A DNA stretch of 40,663 nt from Candidatus Parabacteroides intestinigallinarum (GCA_019114945.1 DXEN01000066.1:1-40663), one strand, 5' to 3'; counted from the first letter of the stretch, positions 1 to 8,525 are shown. A program made the numbers and translations. Notes: generated from the letters alone by a model not told the origin.

Positions 1-1
1 A

Positions 2-787
2 GCGAACTTGACGAATAAGGACGCTCGTTATGACGCTCCGTACATGGATGTGAAGAACGGTTACACCCGCGTAGGTTTCGTACCGGCTATCAAGATTGGC
101 GACAGCTTGGTTGTATTGACCGACGAGTTCAAGAAAGTGGCTCCGGAGAAACTGGATACGGCTACGATCTTCGCAAGCTACCGTGCTAACAAGCAAGAGA
201 ACTTCATCGTCGATTTGACAGGTGACAACCACAAGAACGTAACTTGGTCGTTCCGTTACGTTAATCCGGATCAAGCCGGCAACGTAACTGAGGAAGGCGA
301 GGCTAACGAGTTCTTGTTCGAGTCGAACATTTATAATACGGATGAAGATGGTGACTATGGTATGGGTAAAGCGGCTTTGGGTTACGATCATGTTGTAGCT
401 AATTCTATCGCTCCGCAATACAATGCCGCATGGCTGAAGATGCAGAATGGTTGCTTGGTATTGACCGACGCAAGCTCTACATTCGGCAACGCTAAGACCG
501 GCGGTGACGGTGCGTTAATCTTCAATGCATACCAGAAGGCTGCCGATCAGGATATGGTAACCGACAACGAGGAGATCGCTGTTGAGGAAGGTGTAAGCGT
601 AATCGCTGGTAACGGCGTCGTAACGATCCAGGGTGCGGCTGGTAAGACAGTTGTCATCACCAACATCTTGGGTAAGGCTGTAGCCAATACGGTTCTGACT
701 TCCGACAACCAGACGATCAACGTTCCGGCCGGTATCGTAGCCGTAGCTGTTGAGGGCGAGGAGGCTGTAAAGGCTATCGTTCGATAA
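2..787 (+). CDS. Secreted DUF6383-type protein, 3' part only
   Basis: The reading frame is open from the left edge, so the true start lies outside the window; the first in-frame TTG at 8 is not a convincing start. The visible 261 residues contain a middle region rich in Asn, Asp and aromatic residues. The C-terminal part, about 70 residues, runs from an acidic segment (DNEEIAVEEG) through GVVTIQGAAGKTVVITNILG to the final AVKAIVR. That end matches my memory of DUF6383, found at the C-terminus of large exported Parabacteroides proteins. It also resembles type IX secretion sorting domains in having a short beta-rich end with a G-K-x-V turn and a closing I-V-R. Function of the passenger is unknown. 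The gene is followed by a structured RNA segment and a strong terminator, so it ends its transcription unit. Confidence 0.75.
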   Translation, partial: ANLTNKDARYDAPYMDVKNGYTRVGFVPAIKIGDSLVVLTDEFKKVAPEKLDTATIFASYRANKQENFIVDLTGDNHKNVTWSFRYVNPDQAGNVTEEGEANEFLFESNIYNTDEDGDYGMGKAALGYDHVVANSIAPQYNAAWLKMQNGCLVLTDASSTFGNAKTGGDGALIFNAYQKAADQDMVTDNEEIAVEEGVSVIAGNGVVTIQGAAGKTVVITNILGKAVANTVLTSDNQTINVPAGIVAVAVEGEEAVKAIVR

Positions 788-817
788 ATAAAGGAATAGA
801 ATATAAATCGAAAACCA

Positions 818-860
818 TTCCCACGCGGAACCGAGGGGTTCCAAGTACTCCGTGAGGGAA
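818..860 (+). other. Bulged stem-loop in the 3' UTR
   Basis: A perfect GGAACC-GAGG-GGTTCC hairpin (827-842) is enclosed by an outer stem in which TTCCCACG (818-825) pairs with CGTG and GGAA at 851-854 and 857-860, leaving a two-base bulge. It lies 30 bases after the stop of the DUF6383 gene. There is no T-run after it, so it looks like a 3' UTR structure and not a terminator. The gap 788-1120 otherwise holds the terminator at 961, the promoter at 1059, and a weak direct similarity between about 799-822 and 893-916. Confidence 0.45.
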
Positions 861-960
861 GAACAAGCGGGAATGTAGTAATATTAAAATAGAGTATAAA
901 TTAAAGTTCATTCCGTGAGTACCGCTGTGAGGCGGGGAAGCGGAAACAAACGAAAAAAGA

Positions 961-995
961 GGCGGCTCGTCGCAAGACGGGTCGCCTTTCTTTTG
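961..995 (+). terminator. Rho-independent terminator
   Basis: An 11-bp stem, GGCGGCTCGTC (961-971) against GACGGGTCGCC (976-986), pairs along its full length with two G-U pairs and closes on a GCAA tetraloop. TTTCTTTTG follows directly. It should end transcription of the DUF6383 gene about 175 bases after its stop. Confidence 0.85.
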
Positions 996-1058
996 TGAGA
1001 GAAGCGCTCGGGGATAAGCTGTTTCTCTCATTCTATGGATCTATGTTGTGGATAGATA

Positions 1059-1090
1059 TTTGGCGTTTTGGCGGAAAGTCCCTACCTTTG
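1059..1090 (+). promoter_or_regulatory. Bacteroidetes-type promoter for the DUF6169 module
   Basis: TTTG at 1059-1062 and TACCTTTG at 1083-1090 are separated by 20 bases, a full match to the -33/-7 arrangement of Bacteroidetes housekeeping promoters. It lies about 30 bases upstream of the ATG at 1121. Confidence 0.7.
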
Positions 1091-1120
1091 TCAAGGTACA
1101 ACGATGGATATAAAGAAGTT

Positions 1121-1279
1121 ATGGAGTCGAAGATAGAGAAAAAAAAGGAGGAAGCGTTAGACCGATTGCGGCTTGCCCAAGAAAGGAAACGAGCATGTCT
1201 TGCTCGTTTAGAGGATTCGATGAGAAAGGCCTATAAGCGGCGTACCGGAAAAGAGGCGACGGATTTCTTTGCTTTATGA
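1121..1279 (+). CDS. Small charged protein paired with DUF6169
   Basis: A 52-residue protein very rich in Lys, Arg and Glu (ESKIEKKKEEALDRL at the N-terminus), predicted to be one long helix or short coiled coil. The frame is open further upstream, but the promoter -7 element at 1083-1090 lies inside that extension, so the ATG at 1121 is the start. Its stop overlaps the ATG of the next gene as ATGA (1276-1279), so translation of the two is probably coupled. I do not recognise a named family. A basic helical small protein in front of a larger partner recalls toxin-antitoxin layouts, but nothing in the sequence proves that role. Confidence 0.65.
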   Translation: MESKIEKKKEEALDRLRLAQERKRACLARLEDSMRKAYKRRTGKEATDFFAL

Positions 1280-1779
1280 TAAGAGATATTTCGATCGATC
1301 GCATTAATAAGCAAGCTTCTTATCTTGTAGAGCCGACTGAAGAAGATTTGTTTTTCCAGTTCTGTACGGATAGTGGAGTGCATTATTCGGTTGGTTTTTT
1401 AGTGGACGATGCGCTATTGGAATCGGAATCTTATCAATTAATTGTCGCTAATTTGAATAGCTATAAGTCTCCGCGTGATAGAAAAGTGCGTGATACAATC
1501 ATTGCGATTGTCGATGAATTCTTTTATGTTAATAATGCGGCTTTGATTTATTTGTGTGAGACAGCCGATAATAAACAACGAATGCGAAGTCGTTTGTTCG
1601 AGTATTGGTTTTCTACTTATGCGCAAAAGGCTCGTTTTACGACGATGTCTTCTTCTATTATAGACAAAGAAGGTGTGGTTAATTTTGTGACGCTTATTGT
1701 TCGTAATGACAATCCTCATTTAATTGAGATTGTAGCGGAATTTACGACTTCTATTCAATTATTGAATCAAAAGCCATAA
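1276..1779 (+). CDS. DUF6169 family protein
   Basis: A 167-residue protein that I recall as DUF6169, a Bacteroidetes family of unknown function. It is predicted soluble, with no signal peptide or membrane segment. Visible features are an N-terminal block (IRDISIDRINKQASYLVEP), a hydrophobic core (DTIIAIVDEFFYVNNAALIYLCE) and a basic stretch with DNKQRMRSRLFEYWF. The layout, a beta-rich N-terminal half followed by an R-x-R-L-F-x-x-W-F region, is typical of the family as I remember it. The start overlaps the stop of the 52-aa gene (ATGA). The codons are clearly more AT-rich than in purL or the S9 peptidase gene next door (many TTA, AAT, TAT, GAT), which suggests the pair came by transfer. Confidence 0.7.
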   Translation: MIRDISIDRINKQASYLVEPTEEDLFFQFCTDSGVHYSVGFLVDDALLESESYQLIVANLNSYKSPRDRKVRDTIIAIVDEFFYVNNAALIYLCETADNKQRMRSRLFEYWFSTYAQKARFTTMSSSIIDKEGVVNFVTLIVRNDNPHLIEIVAEFTTSIQLLNQKP

Positions 1780-1885
1780 ATAGCATCTCCACGATACTGT
1801 CTCACCTTTCGAGGTCTGACAATAAATGTCGTGATTCCCCGATCGTGAATTCCGTTTCCTGTTTTTTTGCGTAAATAAGAATAGA

Positions 1886-1930
1886 TAAAAGAACAGCGGC
1901 GGCCGCTTTCCGCTGAAAGCTGGTCGCCGC
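1886..1930 (-). terminator. Terminator downstream of purL
   Basis: GCGGCGGCC plus GCTTTC (1896-1910) pairs with GAAAGC (1915-1920) and GGTCGCCGC (1922-1930) around a CGCT loop, giving 15 pairs with one bulged base and one G-U. On the minus strand the stem is followed by TGTTCTTTTATC. On the plus strand no T-run follows, so it acts on minus-strand transcripts. Confidence 0.65.
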
Positions 1931-2010
1931 CTTCAAGTTAGGAATAAGGTCTGGTTCGTTCCTTTGTAATGATTCGAAAGCCAAATATCAATGAGAGTAT
2001 TTTTCTTTAT
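1886..2010 (-). ncRNA. Candidate small RNA or separate purL 3' transcript
   Basis: The 305-base gap between DUF6169 and the end of purL holds a minus-strand TACCTTTG -7 element (2017-2024) and, about 100 bases downstream, a strong hairpin with a T-rich tail. Together they would give a transcript of about 125 nt with no ATG frame. A 60-codon frame starting with TTG (1984 to 1802) overlaps it but runs through the hairpin and looks accidental. The alternative is that the hairpin simply ends the purL message. Confidence 0.35.
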
Positions 2011-2016
2011 CCGTCA

Positions 2017-2024
2017 CAAAGGTA
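2017..2024 (-). promoter_or_regulatory. Possible -7 element TACCTTTG
   Basis: The minus strand reads TACCTTTG, a perfect -7 match. No clear TTTG is seen 19-23 bases upstream, so this is supported only by the -7 box and by the terminator that follows. Confidence 0.4.
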
Positions 2025-2084
2025 GAACCTCCTTGTTTCGATTTGATTACACGGGCGTTACATTCTCTGTTCTTTATGGGAATC

Positions 2085-5000
2085 TTACGCCTTGTGACTC
2101 TCGACCCACTTACGAGCGTTGACGAATGCCTCGATCCAAGGCGTTACCTCGTCGTTCTTACGCTCGGCGGGATAATAGCCGCATTGCCACGGGAACATCG
2201 CACGCTCCAAGTGCGGCATCATCGCCAGATGACGGCCGTCGTGCGAGCAGACACCCGCCACGGACCACGGCGAGCCGTTCGGGTTGGCCGGATAGCCCTC
2301 GTAGTTGTACTTGGCGATGATGTGATATTCCTTCTCCTCGTACGGGAAGCTGAACTTACCCTCGCCGTGCGCTACCCAAGCGCCGATCTTGCAACCACTC
2401 AGCGAGCCGAACATCACGGAGTGATTCTTCGGAATCTCCAGCGTGATGAAGTTCGACTCGAACTTGTGGGAGTCGTTGTGTACCATCTTATGCTTCTTCT
2501 CGTGCTCCGGATAGATAACGCCCAATTCCGCCATCAGCTGGCAGCCGTTGCAGATACCCAAGCTCAAGGTATTGGGACGAGCGTAGAAGTTGTCCAACGC
2601 TTTCTTCGCCTTCTCGTTGTAGAGGAAGCCGCCCGCCCAACCTTTGGCGGAACCTAATACGTCGGAGTTGGAGAACCCGCCGCAGAAGACAATTATATTC
2701 ACGTCTTCCAGCGTCTCGCGGCCGGAAGCGAGGTCGGTCATGTGTACGTCCTTCACGTCGAAGCCTGCCAAGTAAAGCGCGTAGGCGGTCTCCCGTTCGC
2801 ACTGGCAACCTTTCTCGCGGATTACGGCGGCCCGGATGCCACTCCGTCCCTCGCGGTCGGCGGTCAGGCCGTAGTCGGACAGTTTGCCGGTGAAGTCCTT
2901 GTGATACTTGAACTCTAATGGTTGCATCTTATAGTTCTCGAAGCGGTTGCCCGCGCACGTATCGCCGCTCTGCTTGCAATCCAACTTATACGAGGACTCG
3001 TACCATACATCCCGCATATAATCGATACCGAAATGGTACTGAACGCCTTCTTTCGAGACGAGGATGTGACGCTCGTCGGTCGGTTTGGCGATGATAGCGA
3101 AACCAACGCCCGCCTCTTCCATCAACTTCTCGAACGCTTTCTTCTCCTTTACCTGTACGATGATACCGGGGTTCTCGGCGAACAGTATCTTCACGATGTC
3201 CTGCTCGGCCAGCTTGTCGAGGTTCACTTCCAGTCCACCTTCCACGTTGGCGAAGCACATCTCCAATAACGTGGTAATCATACCACCGGCTGAGATGTCG
3301 TGCCCGGCGAGAACCAGTCCTTTGCGAATCGCCTCCTGGATGGCGTTGAACGCGTCTTGGAAATACTCCGGATCCTTGACGGTCGGTGCCTCGTCGCCTA
3401 TCTTTCCCAGCGCTTGCGCGAAGGCGGACCCTCCCAGTTTCATCGAGTCGAACGAGAAGTCTATATAGTAAAGGGATGTATTTTTCTCGTGTGCCAATAC
3501 CGGCGATACGATTTTGCGGATATCGCTCACCTCCGCGCCAGCGGAGATAATCACCGTGCCGGGCGACAGCACCTTGTCGTCGCCATATTTCTGCGTCATC
3601 GACAAGGAGTCTTTTCCCGTCGGGATGTTGATGCCCAACGCGCAAGCGAAGTCAGATGCCGCCTGTACCGCTGTGTAAAGACGAGCGTCCTCGCCCTCGT
3701 TGCGGCAAGGCCACATCCAGTTGGCGCTCAGCGAGACGCCCGCCAATTGGTCGGTCAGCGGGGCGAACACGATATTGGTCAGCGCCTCGGCGATCGCCAT
3801 CACGGAACCTGCGGCCGGGTCGATCATCGCTACTTGCGGCGCGTGTCCGATGGAAGTGGCGATACCTTTCTTGCCCCGGTAATCCAACGCTACGGCACCC
3901 AAATCGCTCAACGGAAGTTGCAACTCGCCTTGGCATTGCTGACGGGCCACCTTGCCCGATACCGAACGGTCTACCTTGTTGGTCAACCAATCCTTGCAAG
4001 CCACCGCTTCCAGTTGCAATACGTTCTCCAGATAGTGATGCAACTCGGAGGTCTTGTACACCACCGGTTGGTAGGTCTCCTTCACCGTGTGATCGGTCAT
4101 GATTGTCCGTGGCGGCTTGCCGAACATATATTCCAACTTGATATCAATCGGTTTTACGCCATCGGCTTGCTCGAAGACGAACTTCATATCGTCGGTTGTC
4201 TCGCCTACGACATACATCGGCGCACGCTCGCGGTCCGCGATCCGTTTTACCCGATCCACGTCTTTCTCCTGCAGTAAAAGTCCCATGCGCTCTTGGCTCT
4301 CGTTACCGATAATCTCTTTCGCGGAGAGCGTCGGGTCGCCGATAGGGAGTTGGCTCATGTCGATGTGCCCGCCGGTCGATTCCACCAATTCCGACAAGCA
4401 ATTCAGGTGCCCGCCCGCTCCGTGGTCGTGGATGGAAACGATGGGATTGTCGTCCGACTCGGCGATCGTACGGATCACGTTCGCCGCCCGTTTCTGCATC
4501 TCCGGGTTCGCCCGTTGCACGGCGTTCAGCTCGATTCCGCTGGTGTATTGCCCCGTATTTACGGAAGATACGGCGCCGCCACCCATGCCGATGCGATAGT
4601 TATCGCCTCCGATAATCACCACCTTCTCGCCCGGCTTCGGGTCGCCTTTCAGCGCGTCGCGGCGATTGGCGAAGCCGACGCCACCCGCCAGCATGATCAC
4701 CTTGTCGTACGCGTATTTCTTTTGGTTCTCCGCGTGCTCGAAAGTCAGCAAGGAACCGCAAATCAGCGGTTGGCCGAACTTATTACCGAAGTCGGAAGCG
4801 CCGTTGGAAGCTTTAATCAGGATCTGTTCCGGAGTCTGGTACAGCCACGGACGCGGGTCCAGGATCTTCTCCCACTCCCGTGCGCCTTCCGTGCGCGGAT
4901 AAGCGGTCATGTACACGGCGGTTCCCGCGAGCGGCAACGACGCCTTTCCACCGCCTAAGCGGTCGCGTATCTCGCCTCCGGTTCCCGTGGCCGCCCCGTT

Positions 5001-5774
5001 GAACGGCTCTACGGTCGTTGGGAAGTTGTGCGTCTCCGCTTTCAGGGAAATCACCGTGTCGATCTTCTTCACGTCGTAGAAATCGGGACGATCGCCCGCC
5101 GTAGGCGCGAATTGCTCCACTTGAGGACCTTCGTTGAACGCCACGTTATCTTTATAGGCGGAAACCAATTTGTTGGGATTCACCGCGGAGGTCTTCTTAA
5201 TCAGGTTGAACAAGGAGCTTTCCTTCTCCTCGCCATCGATGATGAACACGCCTCCGAATATCTTATGGCGACAATGCTCGGAGTTCACCTGCGAGAAACC
5301 GAACACCTCGCTATCCGTCAATTTACGTCCCAACTTCTGGCTCACCTCGTTCAGGTACGCGATTTCCTCATGGCTGAGCGCCAATCCTTCCTGCTGGTTA
5401 TAAGCATCCAGGTCGTCGATGTAAACAATCGGGTCCGGTTGCTTGCTAATCGTGAAAATCGTTTGGTCCAAGCCATTGTAGATGCGTTGCAACATCGGGT
5501 CGTGCTCCGCCTCGCCGGAGGCCACGGGGAAGTACTCCTCGATGCGGGAGATGCCGGTCAGTCCCATGTTCTGGGTGATCTCGACGGCGTTCGTACTCCA
5601 CGGAGTAATCATTTCCCGGCGCGGCCCTACGAACCAGCCCTCCAAGGTATCGGAAGGCAGGGGAGTCGCCTCGCTAAACAACCAAACTAATTTTCGTGTG
5701 TCTTCGGGGGAGAAAGCATGCGAGGCCTCTACCGCCAGCACGCTTTTTGTGGAAGATTGAAAGAATAGAATCAT
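2085..5774 (-). CDS. purL: Phosphoribosylformylglycinamidine synthase
   Basis: A 1229-residue large-type PurL, the fourth step of purine synthesis. It converts FGAR to FGAM using ATP and the amide of glutamine. The whole chain is one polypeptide: an N-terminal PurS-like part, the two ATP-binding synthase halves (SLKAETHNFPTTVEPFNGAA and TGTGGEIRD near residues 245-270, HDHGAGGH in the first half, GHDISAGG in the second), and a C-terminal class I glutamine amidotransferase. The amidotransferase nucleophile is Cys1075 in LGICNGCQ, with the His and Glu near PHLERAMFP. The length is near the usual 1230-1300. The ATG at 5774 gives a normal N-terminus. It is a stand-alone gene with its own leader of about 60 bases. 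Confidence 0.97.
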   Translation of the reverse strand: MILFFQSSTKSVLAVEASHAFSPEDTRKLVWLFSEATPLPSDTLEGWFVGPRREMITPWSTNAVEITQNMGLTGISRIEEYFPVASGEAEHDPMLQRIYNGLDQTIFTISKQPDPIVYIDDLDAYNQQEGLALSHEEIAYLNEVSQKLGRKLTDSEVFGFSQVNSEHCRHKIFGGVFIIDGEEKESSLFNLIKKTSAVNPNKLVSAYKDNVAFNEGPQVEQFAPTAGDRPDFYDVKKIDTVISLKAETHNFPTTVEPFNGAATGTGGEIRDRLGGGKASLPLAGTAVYMTAYPRTEGAREWEKILDPRPWLYQTPEQILIKASNGASDFGNKFGQPLICGSLLTFEHAENQKKYAYDKVIMLAGGVGFANRRDALKGDPKPGEKVVIIGGDNYRIGMGGGAVSSVNTGQYTSGIELNAVQRANPEMQKRAANVIRTIAESDDNPIVSIHDHGAGGHLNCLSELVESTGGHIDMSQLPIGDPTLSAKEIIGNESQERMGLLLQEKDVDRVKRIADRERAPMYVVGETTDDMKFVFEQADGVKPIDIKLEYMFGKPPRTIMTDHTVKETYQPVVYKTSELHHYLENVLQLEAVACKDWLTNKVDRSVSGKVARQQCQGELQLPLSDLGAVALDYRGKKGIATSIGHAPQVAMIDPAAGSVMAIAEALTNIVFAPLTDQLAGVSLSANWMWPCRNEGEDARLYTAVQAASDFACALGINIPTGKDSLSMTQKYGDDKVLSPGTVIISAGAEVSDIRKIVSPVLAHEKNTSLYYIDFSFDSMKLGGSAFAQALGKIGDEAPTVKDPEYFQDAFNAIQEAIRKGLVLAGHDISAGGMITTLLEMCFANVEGGLEVNLDKLAEQDIVKILFAENPGIIVQVKEKKAFEKLMEEAGVGFAIIAKPTDERHILVSKEGVQYHFGIDYMRDVWYESSYKLDCKQSGDTCAGNRFENYKMQPLEFKYHKDFTGKLSDYGLTADREGRSGIRAAVIREKGCQCERETAYALYLAGFDVKDVHMTDLASGRETLEDVNIIVFCGGFSNSDVLGSAKGWAGGFLYNEKAKKALDNFYARPNTLSLGICNGCQLMAELGVIYPEHEKKHKMVHNDSHKFESNFITLEIPKNHSVMFGSLSGCKIGAWVAHGEGKFSFPYEEKEYHIIAKYNYEGYPANPNGSPWSVAGVCSHDGRHLAMMPHLERAMFPWQCGYYPAERKNDEVTPWIEAFVNARKWVESHKA

Positions 5775-5834
5775 ATCGTTGTTTTAATTAATATGTACCA
5801 CGAATCATAAATGAATAGCTTCATCCTAAAAACG

Positions 5835-5842
5835 CGAAGATA
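5835..5842 (-). promoter_or_regulatory. Weak -7 candidate for purL
   Basis: The minus strand reads TATCTTCG, one mismatch from TAnnTTTG, about 60 bases before the purL ATG. No clear -33 box or purine riboswitch-like fold was seen. Confidence 0.3.
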
Positions 5843-5879
5843 GTGATTTGGCCCGGATTATCCTACGATTGGCGGAAAA

Positions 5880-5920
5880 TAAGAATGCCCGTCGCTGTCT
5901 TCTCGCGATGGGCATTCTTA
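5880..5920 (-). terminator. Terminator after the S9 peptidase gene
   Basis: TAAGAATGCCCGTCGC (5880-5895) pairs with GCGATGGGCATTCTTA (5905-5920), 16 pairs with one G-U and a 9-base loop. On the minus strand the arm ends in TTCTTATTTTCC, a reasonable T-rich tail. It lies between the S9 gene and the purL promoter. Confidence 0.7.
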
Positions 5921-5950
5921 GGCGCTTATGATAGGCATTGTAAGTAGCTC

Positions 5951-5987
5951 ATACCGCCCATCGTGAGCACCTAAGAATGGGCGGTAT
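5951..5987. repeat. Second perfect hairpin after the S9 gene
   Basis: ATACCGCCCAT (5951-5961) and ATGGGCGGTAT (5977-5987) form an 11-bp perfect inverted repeat with a 15-base loop, 13 bases after the S9 stop codon. It shares the short words GCCCATCG and CTAAGAATG with the terminator at 5880-5920, as if one arose from a copy of the other. Confidence 0.55.
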
Positions 5988-6000
5988 AAACATCTTGTCC

Positions 6001-8484
6001 TTACAGGCTCTTGGGCGGATACAGCGCGTCCCACCATTCCGGTTGGTCTTTCAGCCATTTGGCGAACCAAGCGAAGATGGTGTTGCTCCACATGATTCGT
6101 TTATCGTAATCCAGGATGTGGTGATTCTGTCCCTCTACCTGTACGAAGGCGGTCTCTTTCCCCAAGAGCTTCAAAGCCGTGAACATCTGGATGCTCTCGC
6201 CGACAGGCACGTTGGTATCGACGGTTCCGTGCAGGAACAGGATCGGGGTGTTGATCTTGTCGGCGTTGAACAGCGGGCTTTGCTTCGTATACATCTCCGG
6301 ATTGTTCCACGGATAGCTGTTCGCGCTCGCCAGGGCGCTGTAGGAATAGCCCCAGTAGCCCTCGCCCCAGTAGCTGGTGATATCGCTGATACCCGCGTGC
6401 GAGATAGCGGCGGCGTAAATGTCCGTCTTGGTTTGCAGGTATTGCGTCATGAATCCACCGTAAGAGGCGCCGATGCAACCAATCTTTTTCGCGTCGACGA
6501 ACGTGTGCTCCTTGCAGAACTTCTTCGTACCCTCGATAATCTCCTCGGCGGTCATCTTGCCCCACGCGTTCACGTGACGGGCGGAGAACTCTTGCCCGAA
6601 TCCCGTGGCGCCACTGGGTTGTATGATATAGACCACATAGCCCATCGCGGCGTAGGCGTGCGAGGGATAGCGATTCTCCATCGTGCGCTCCGTGGGGCTG
6701 GTGCCTCCGTAATAGTTCACGATCAGCGGGTATTTCTTGTTCGCGTCGAAATGAGGCGGCAGGTAATACCGTCCGTAAATCGTATCGCCATAGGCGGAGA
6801 CGAAGTTCCAGTCCTTCACCTCGCCGAGGGTGACATCTTTCAGGATATCTTTCGAGAGGTCGATCAGACAGGTCGACGCGTCGCTCTTCAAGTTGTAGCT
6901 ATACAACCGTTGCGAGTTGGAAGCGCTCTCTCCGTAATAAACCAGTTCGGGGGCGTTTGCCGCCATCGCGAAATCGGCGACGACATCCTCCTTGCCTTGG
7001 AGCTGCTTGATCGCTCCGTTGGATGGGTTGATACTGTACAGGCGGACGTAGTCCTTGTCTTCCGCCATAAGGTAGATTTGCCCGTCCGCCGCGTTCCACG
7101 CGCTGGCGGTCACCGCGGGATTGAAGTCTTTCGTGAGCGGACGGATATTTTTCCCGTCAACGTCGCACAGGAATAATTGTCCGTCGCCCATGTTGGAGGT
7201 CTGCCCCTTCTTGATATTCAGGCCGATGCCATCGAACGCCTCGCCCGAGCCATTCACCAGTAACTGTTTCCCGTCCGGCGAGAAGAGCGCGCGGTTCACG
7301 AATTTCTCGCTCTTGAAGATGGTCTCGACTTGTAACGTCCGCAGGTCCATCTTGTACAACGAGGTGCGCGAGAAGGGACGCTCGGTCAGCTTCGGTTCCC
7401 GGCAACTGAACAGCAGATAGCGGCCGTCCCGCGAGATATCGTTGATGTAGGTCGAGGTGTGCCCGTAGGTCAGCCGTTGGCACACGCCGGTCTTCAGGTC
7501 GTATTTATGGATAAAGACGCGCGTGCGCCATCCCGGTTGCCGGTCGTCCGGTACCAAGATTTGCTGGAGCTCTTCCCGCTCTTTCGGCCCTTCCTCGCGG
7601 ACGCTGAGCAGCAAGAAATCCTCTGTCGGGCTGAACCGGGGCATACCTTCCGGCAGGTTCCGTACGAGCACGTTCTCCTTGCCCGCGATCGGGTCGAGGG
7701 TCACTAATTCCGTGCCTTCCATGCCTTTGCGCGTGAAATAGGCGAGGTCGCTTTTCGGCATCCATTCGAGCGAGCGCTCGCTATCGCTCAGTATCTTGCC
7801 TGTCGCTTTCTCGATGATTTGGGAGCGTGAGGTTTGTTTCCCTCCGGGGAAGGTTGTCTGGTAACTAACGATAAGCATCTTTCCGCTCGGGGAGAGGCTG
7901 ACGGATTGGATGCGCTTCCCTTCCATCACGTCGGTGAGCGTATAACGTTTCTCCGGGTTGGTGGTCGCGGTCACGATCGCTTCTTCCTCGGAGGAGAAAC
8001 TCGCTTTGAGCGTAGCGGTTTGATTGCCTTCGGAGAGGTATTTGACCACGACCTCGTAACGACGCGGCTCCAAGGTGAGGGATGCCTCGCCTTGCTTCAG
8101 CGTCAGAGGCTTCCCGTCGACATAGACCTCGGAGATTTCCGGGCCTTTTACGGATAAGGTACCTTGCGTGTACCGGTCGCTATTCAGGAAGAAAGAGACC
8201 AGATGCAAGGCGTACGGCGCGCCGGATCCGGGCAAAGTCAACTCCCCGTTCGCGGACGCGTCGAGCGTTTGTCCGCTTTGGCTCAGGTTGATAAAGGGAA
8301 TATCCGTATTGAGCAATACTTTGTCGGCGAATTTCTCGCCTTTTACGTTCAGGCTATCCGCGATGAACGGTTTCTGTACCTCGTAAGGCCCCGCATAGTT
8401 GTAGCGTTGGACAACCACCTCGTCCGCGCCCGCCGAGAGGCAGGCGCAAAGGGCCGATAGAATCATCATATTTCTGCTTGTCAT
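6001..8484 (-). CDS. S9 family peptidase (prolyl oligopeptidase / DPP type), exported
   Basis: An 827-residue serine peptidase. The start is set at 8484, giving a signal peptide (MTSRNMMILSALCACLSAGA); a longer frame to 8529 is rejected because the -7 element at 8518-8525 lies inside it. An N-terminal beta-sandwich is followed by a beta-propeller with PD40-like strands (FSPTEDFLLL, SRDGRYLLFS, FSPDGKQLLV), then an alpha/beta hydrolase domain. The nucleophile is Ser674 in GASYGG, with Asp756 in HGTVDTNVP and His788/789 in GQNHHILD. The family cleaves short peptides, often after proline. Periplasmic or outer-membrane location is inferred. Two hairpins follow the gene and it appears to be transcribed alone. 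Confidence 0.9.
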   Translation of the reverse strand: MTSRNMMILSALCACLSAGADEVVVQRYNYAGPYEVQKPFIADSLNVKGEKFADKVLLNTDIPFINLSQSGQTLDASANGELTLPGSGAPYALHLVSFFLNSDRYTQGTLSVKGPEISEVYVDGKPLTLKQGEASLTLEPRRYEVVVKYLSEGNQTATLKASFSSEEEAIVTATTNPEKRYTLTDVMEGKRIQSVSLSPSGKMLIVSYQTTFPGGKQTSRSQIIEKATGKILSDSERSLEWMPKSDLAYFTRKGMEGTELVTLDPIAGKENVLVRNLPEGMPRFSPTEDFLLLSVREEGPKEREELQQILVPDDRQPGWRTRVFIHKYDLKTGVCQRLTYGHTSTYINDISRDGRYLLFSCREPKLTERPFSRTSLYKMDLRTLQVETIFKSEKFVNRALFSPDGKQLLVNGSGEAFDGIGLNIKKGQTSNMGDGQLFLCDVDGKNIRPLTKDFNPAVTASAWNAADGQIYLMAEDKDYVRLYSINPSNGAIKQLQGKEDVVADFAMAANAPELVYYGESASNSQRLYSYNLKSDASTCLIDLSKDILKDVTLGEVKDWNFVSAYGDTIYGRYYLPPHFDANKKYPLIVNYYGGTSPTERTMENRYPSHAYAAMGYVVYIIQPSGATGFGQEFSARHVNAWGKMTAEEIIEGTKKFCKEHTFVDAKKIGCIGASYGGFMTQYLQTKTDIYAAAISHAGISDITSYWGEGYWGYSYSALASANSYPWNNPEMYTKQSPLFNADKINTPILFLHGTVDTNVPVGESIQMFTALKLLGKETAFVQVEGQNHHILDYDKRIMWSNTIFAWFAKWLKDQPEWWDALYPPKSL

Positions 8485-8517
8485 GATATTGTAGTTTATA
8501 TTCTCTAAAACAACTCC

Positions 8518-8525
8518 CAAAGATA
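8518..8525 (-). promoter_or_regulatory. -7 element for the S9 peptidase gene
   Basis: The minus strand reads TATCTTTG, 34 bases before the ATG at 8484. It faces the plus-strand element at 8568, so the 126-base gap is a divergent promoter region. Confidence 0.5.

Noticed and set aside
1802-1984. 60-codon minus-strand frame starting with TTG
   Set aside because: It has no ATG and runs straight through the strong hairpin and T-run at 1886-1930, so it is more likely noncoding.
5977-7176. 399-codon plus-strand frame opposite the S9 peptidase
   Set aside because: It is antisense to a gene with a full catalytic triad, and its product is Arg- and Val-rich with no recognisable domain.
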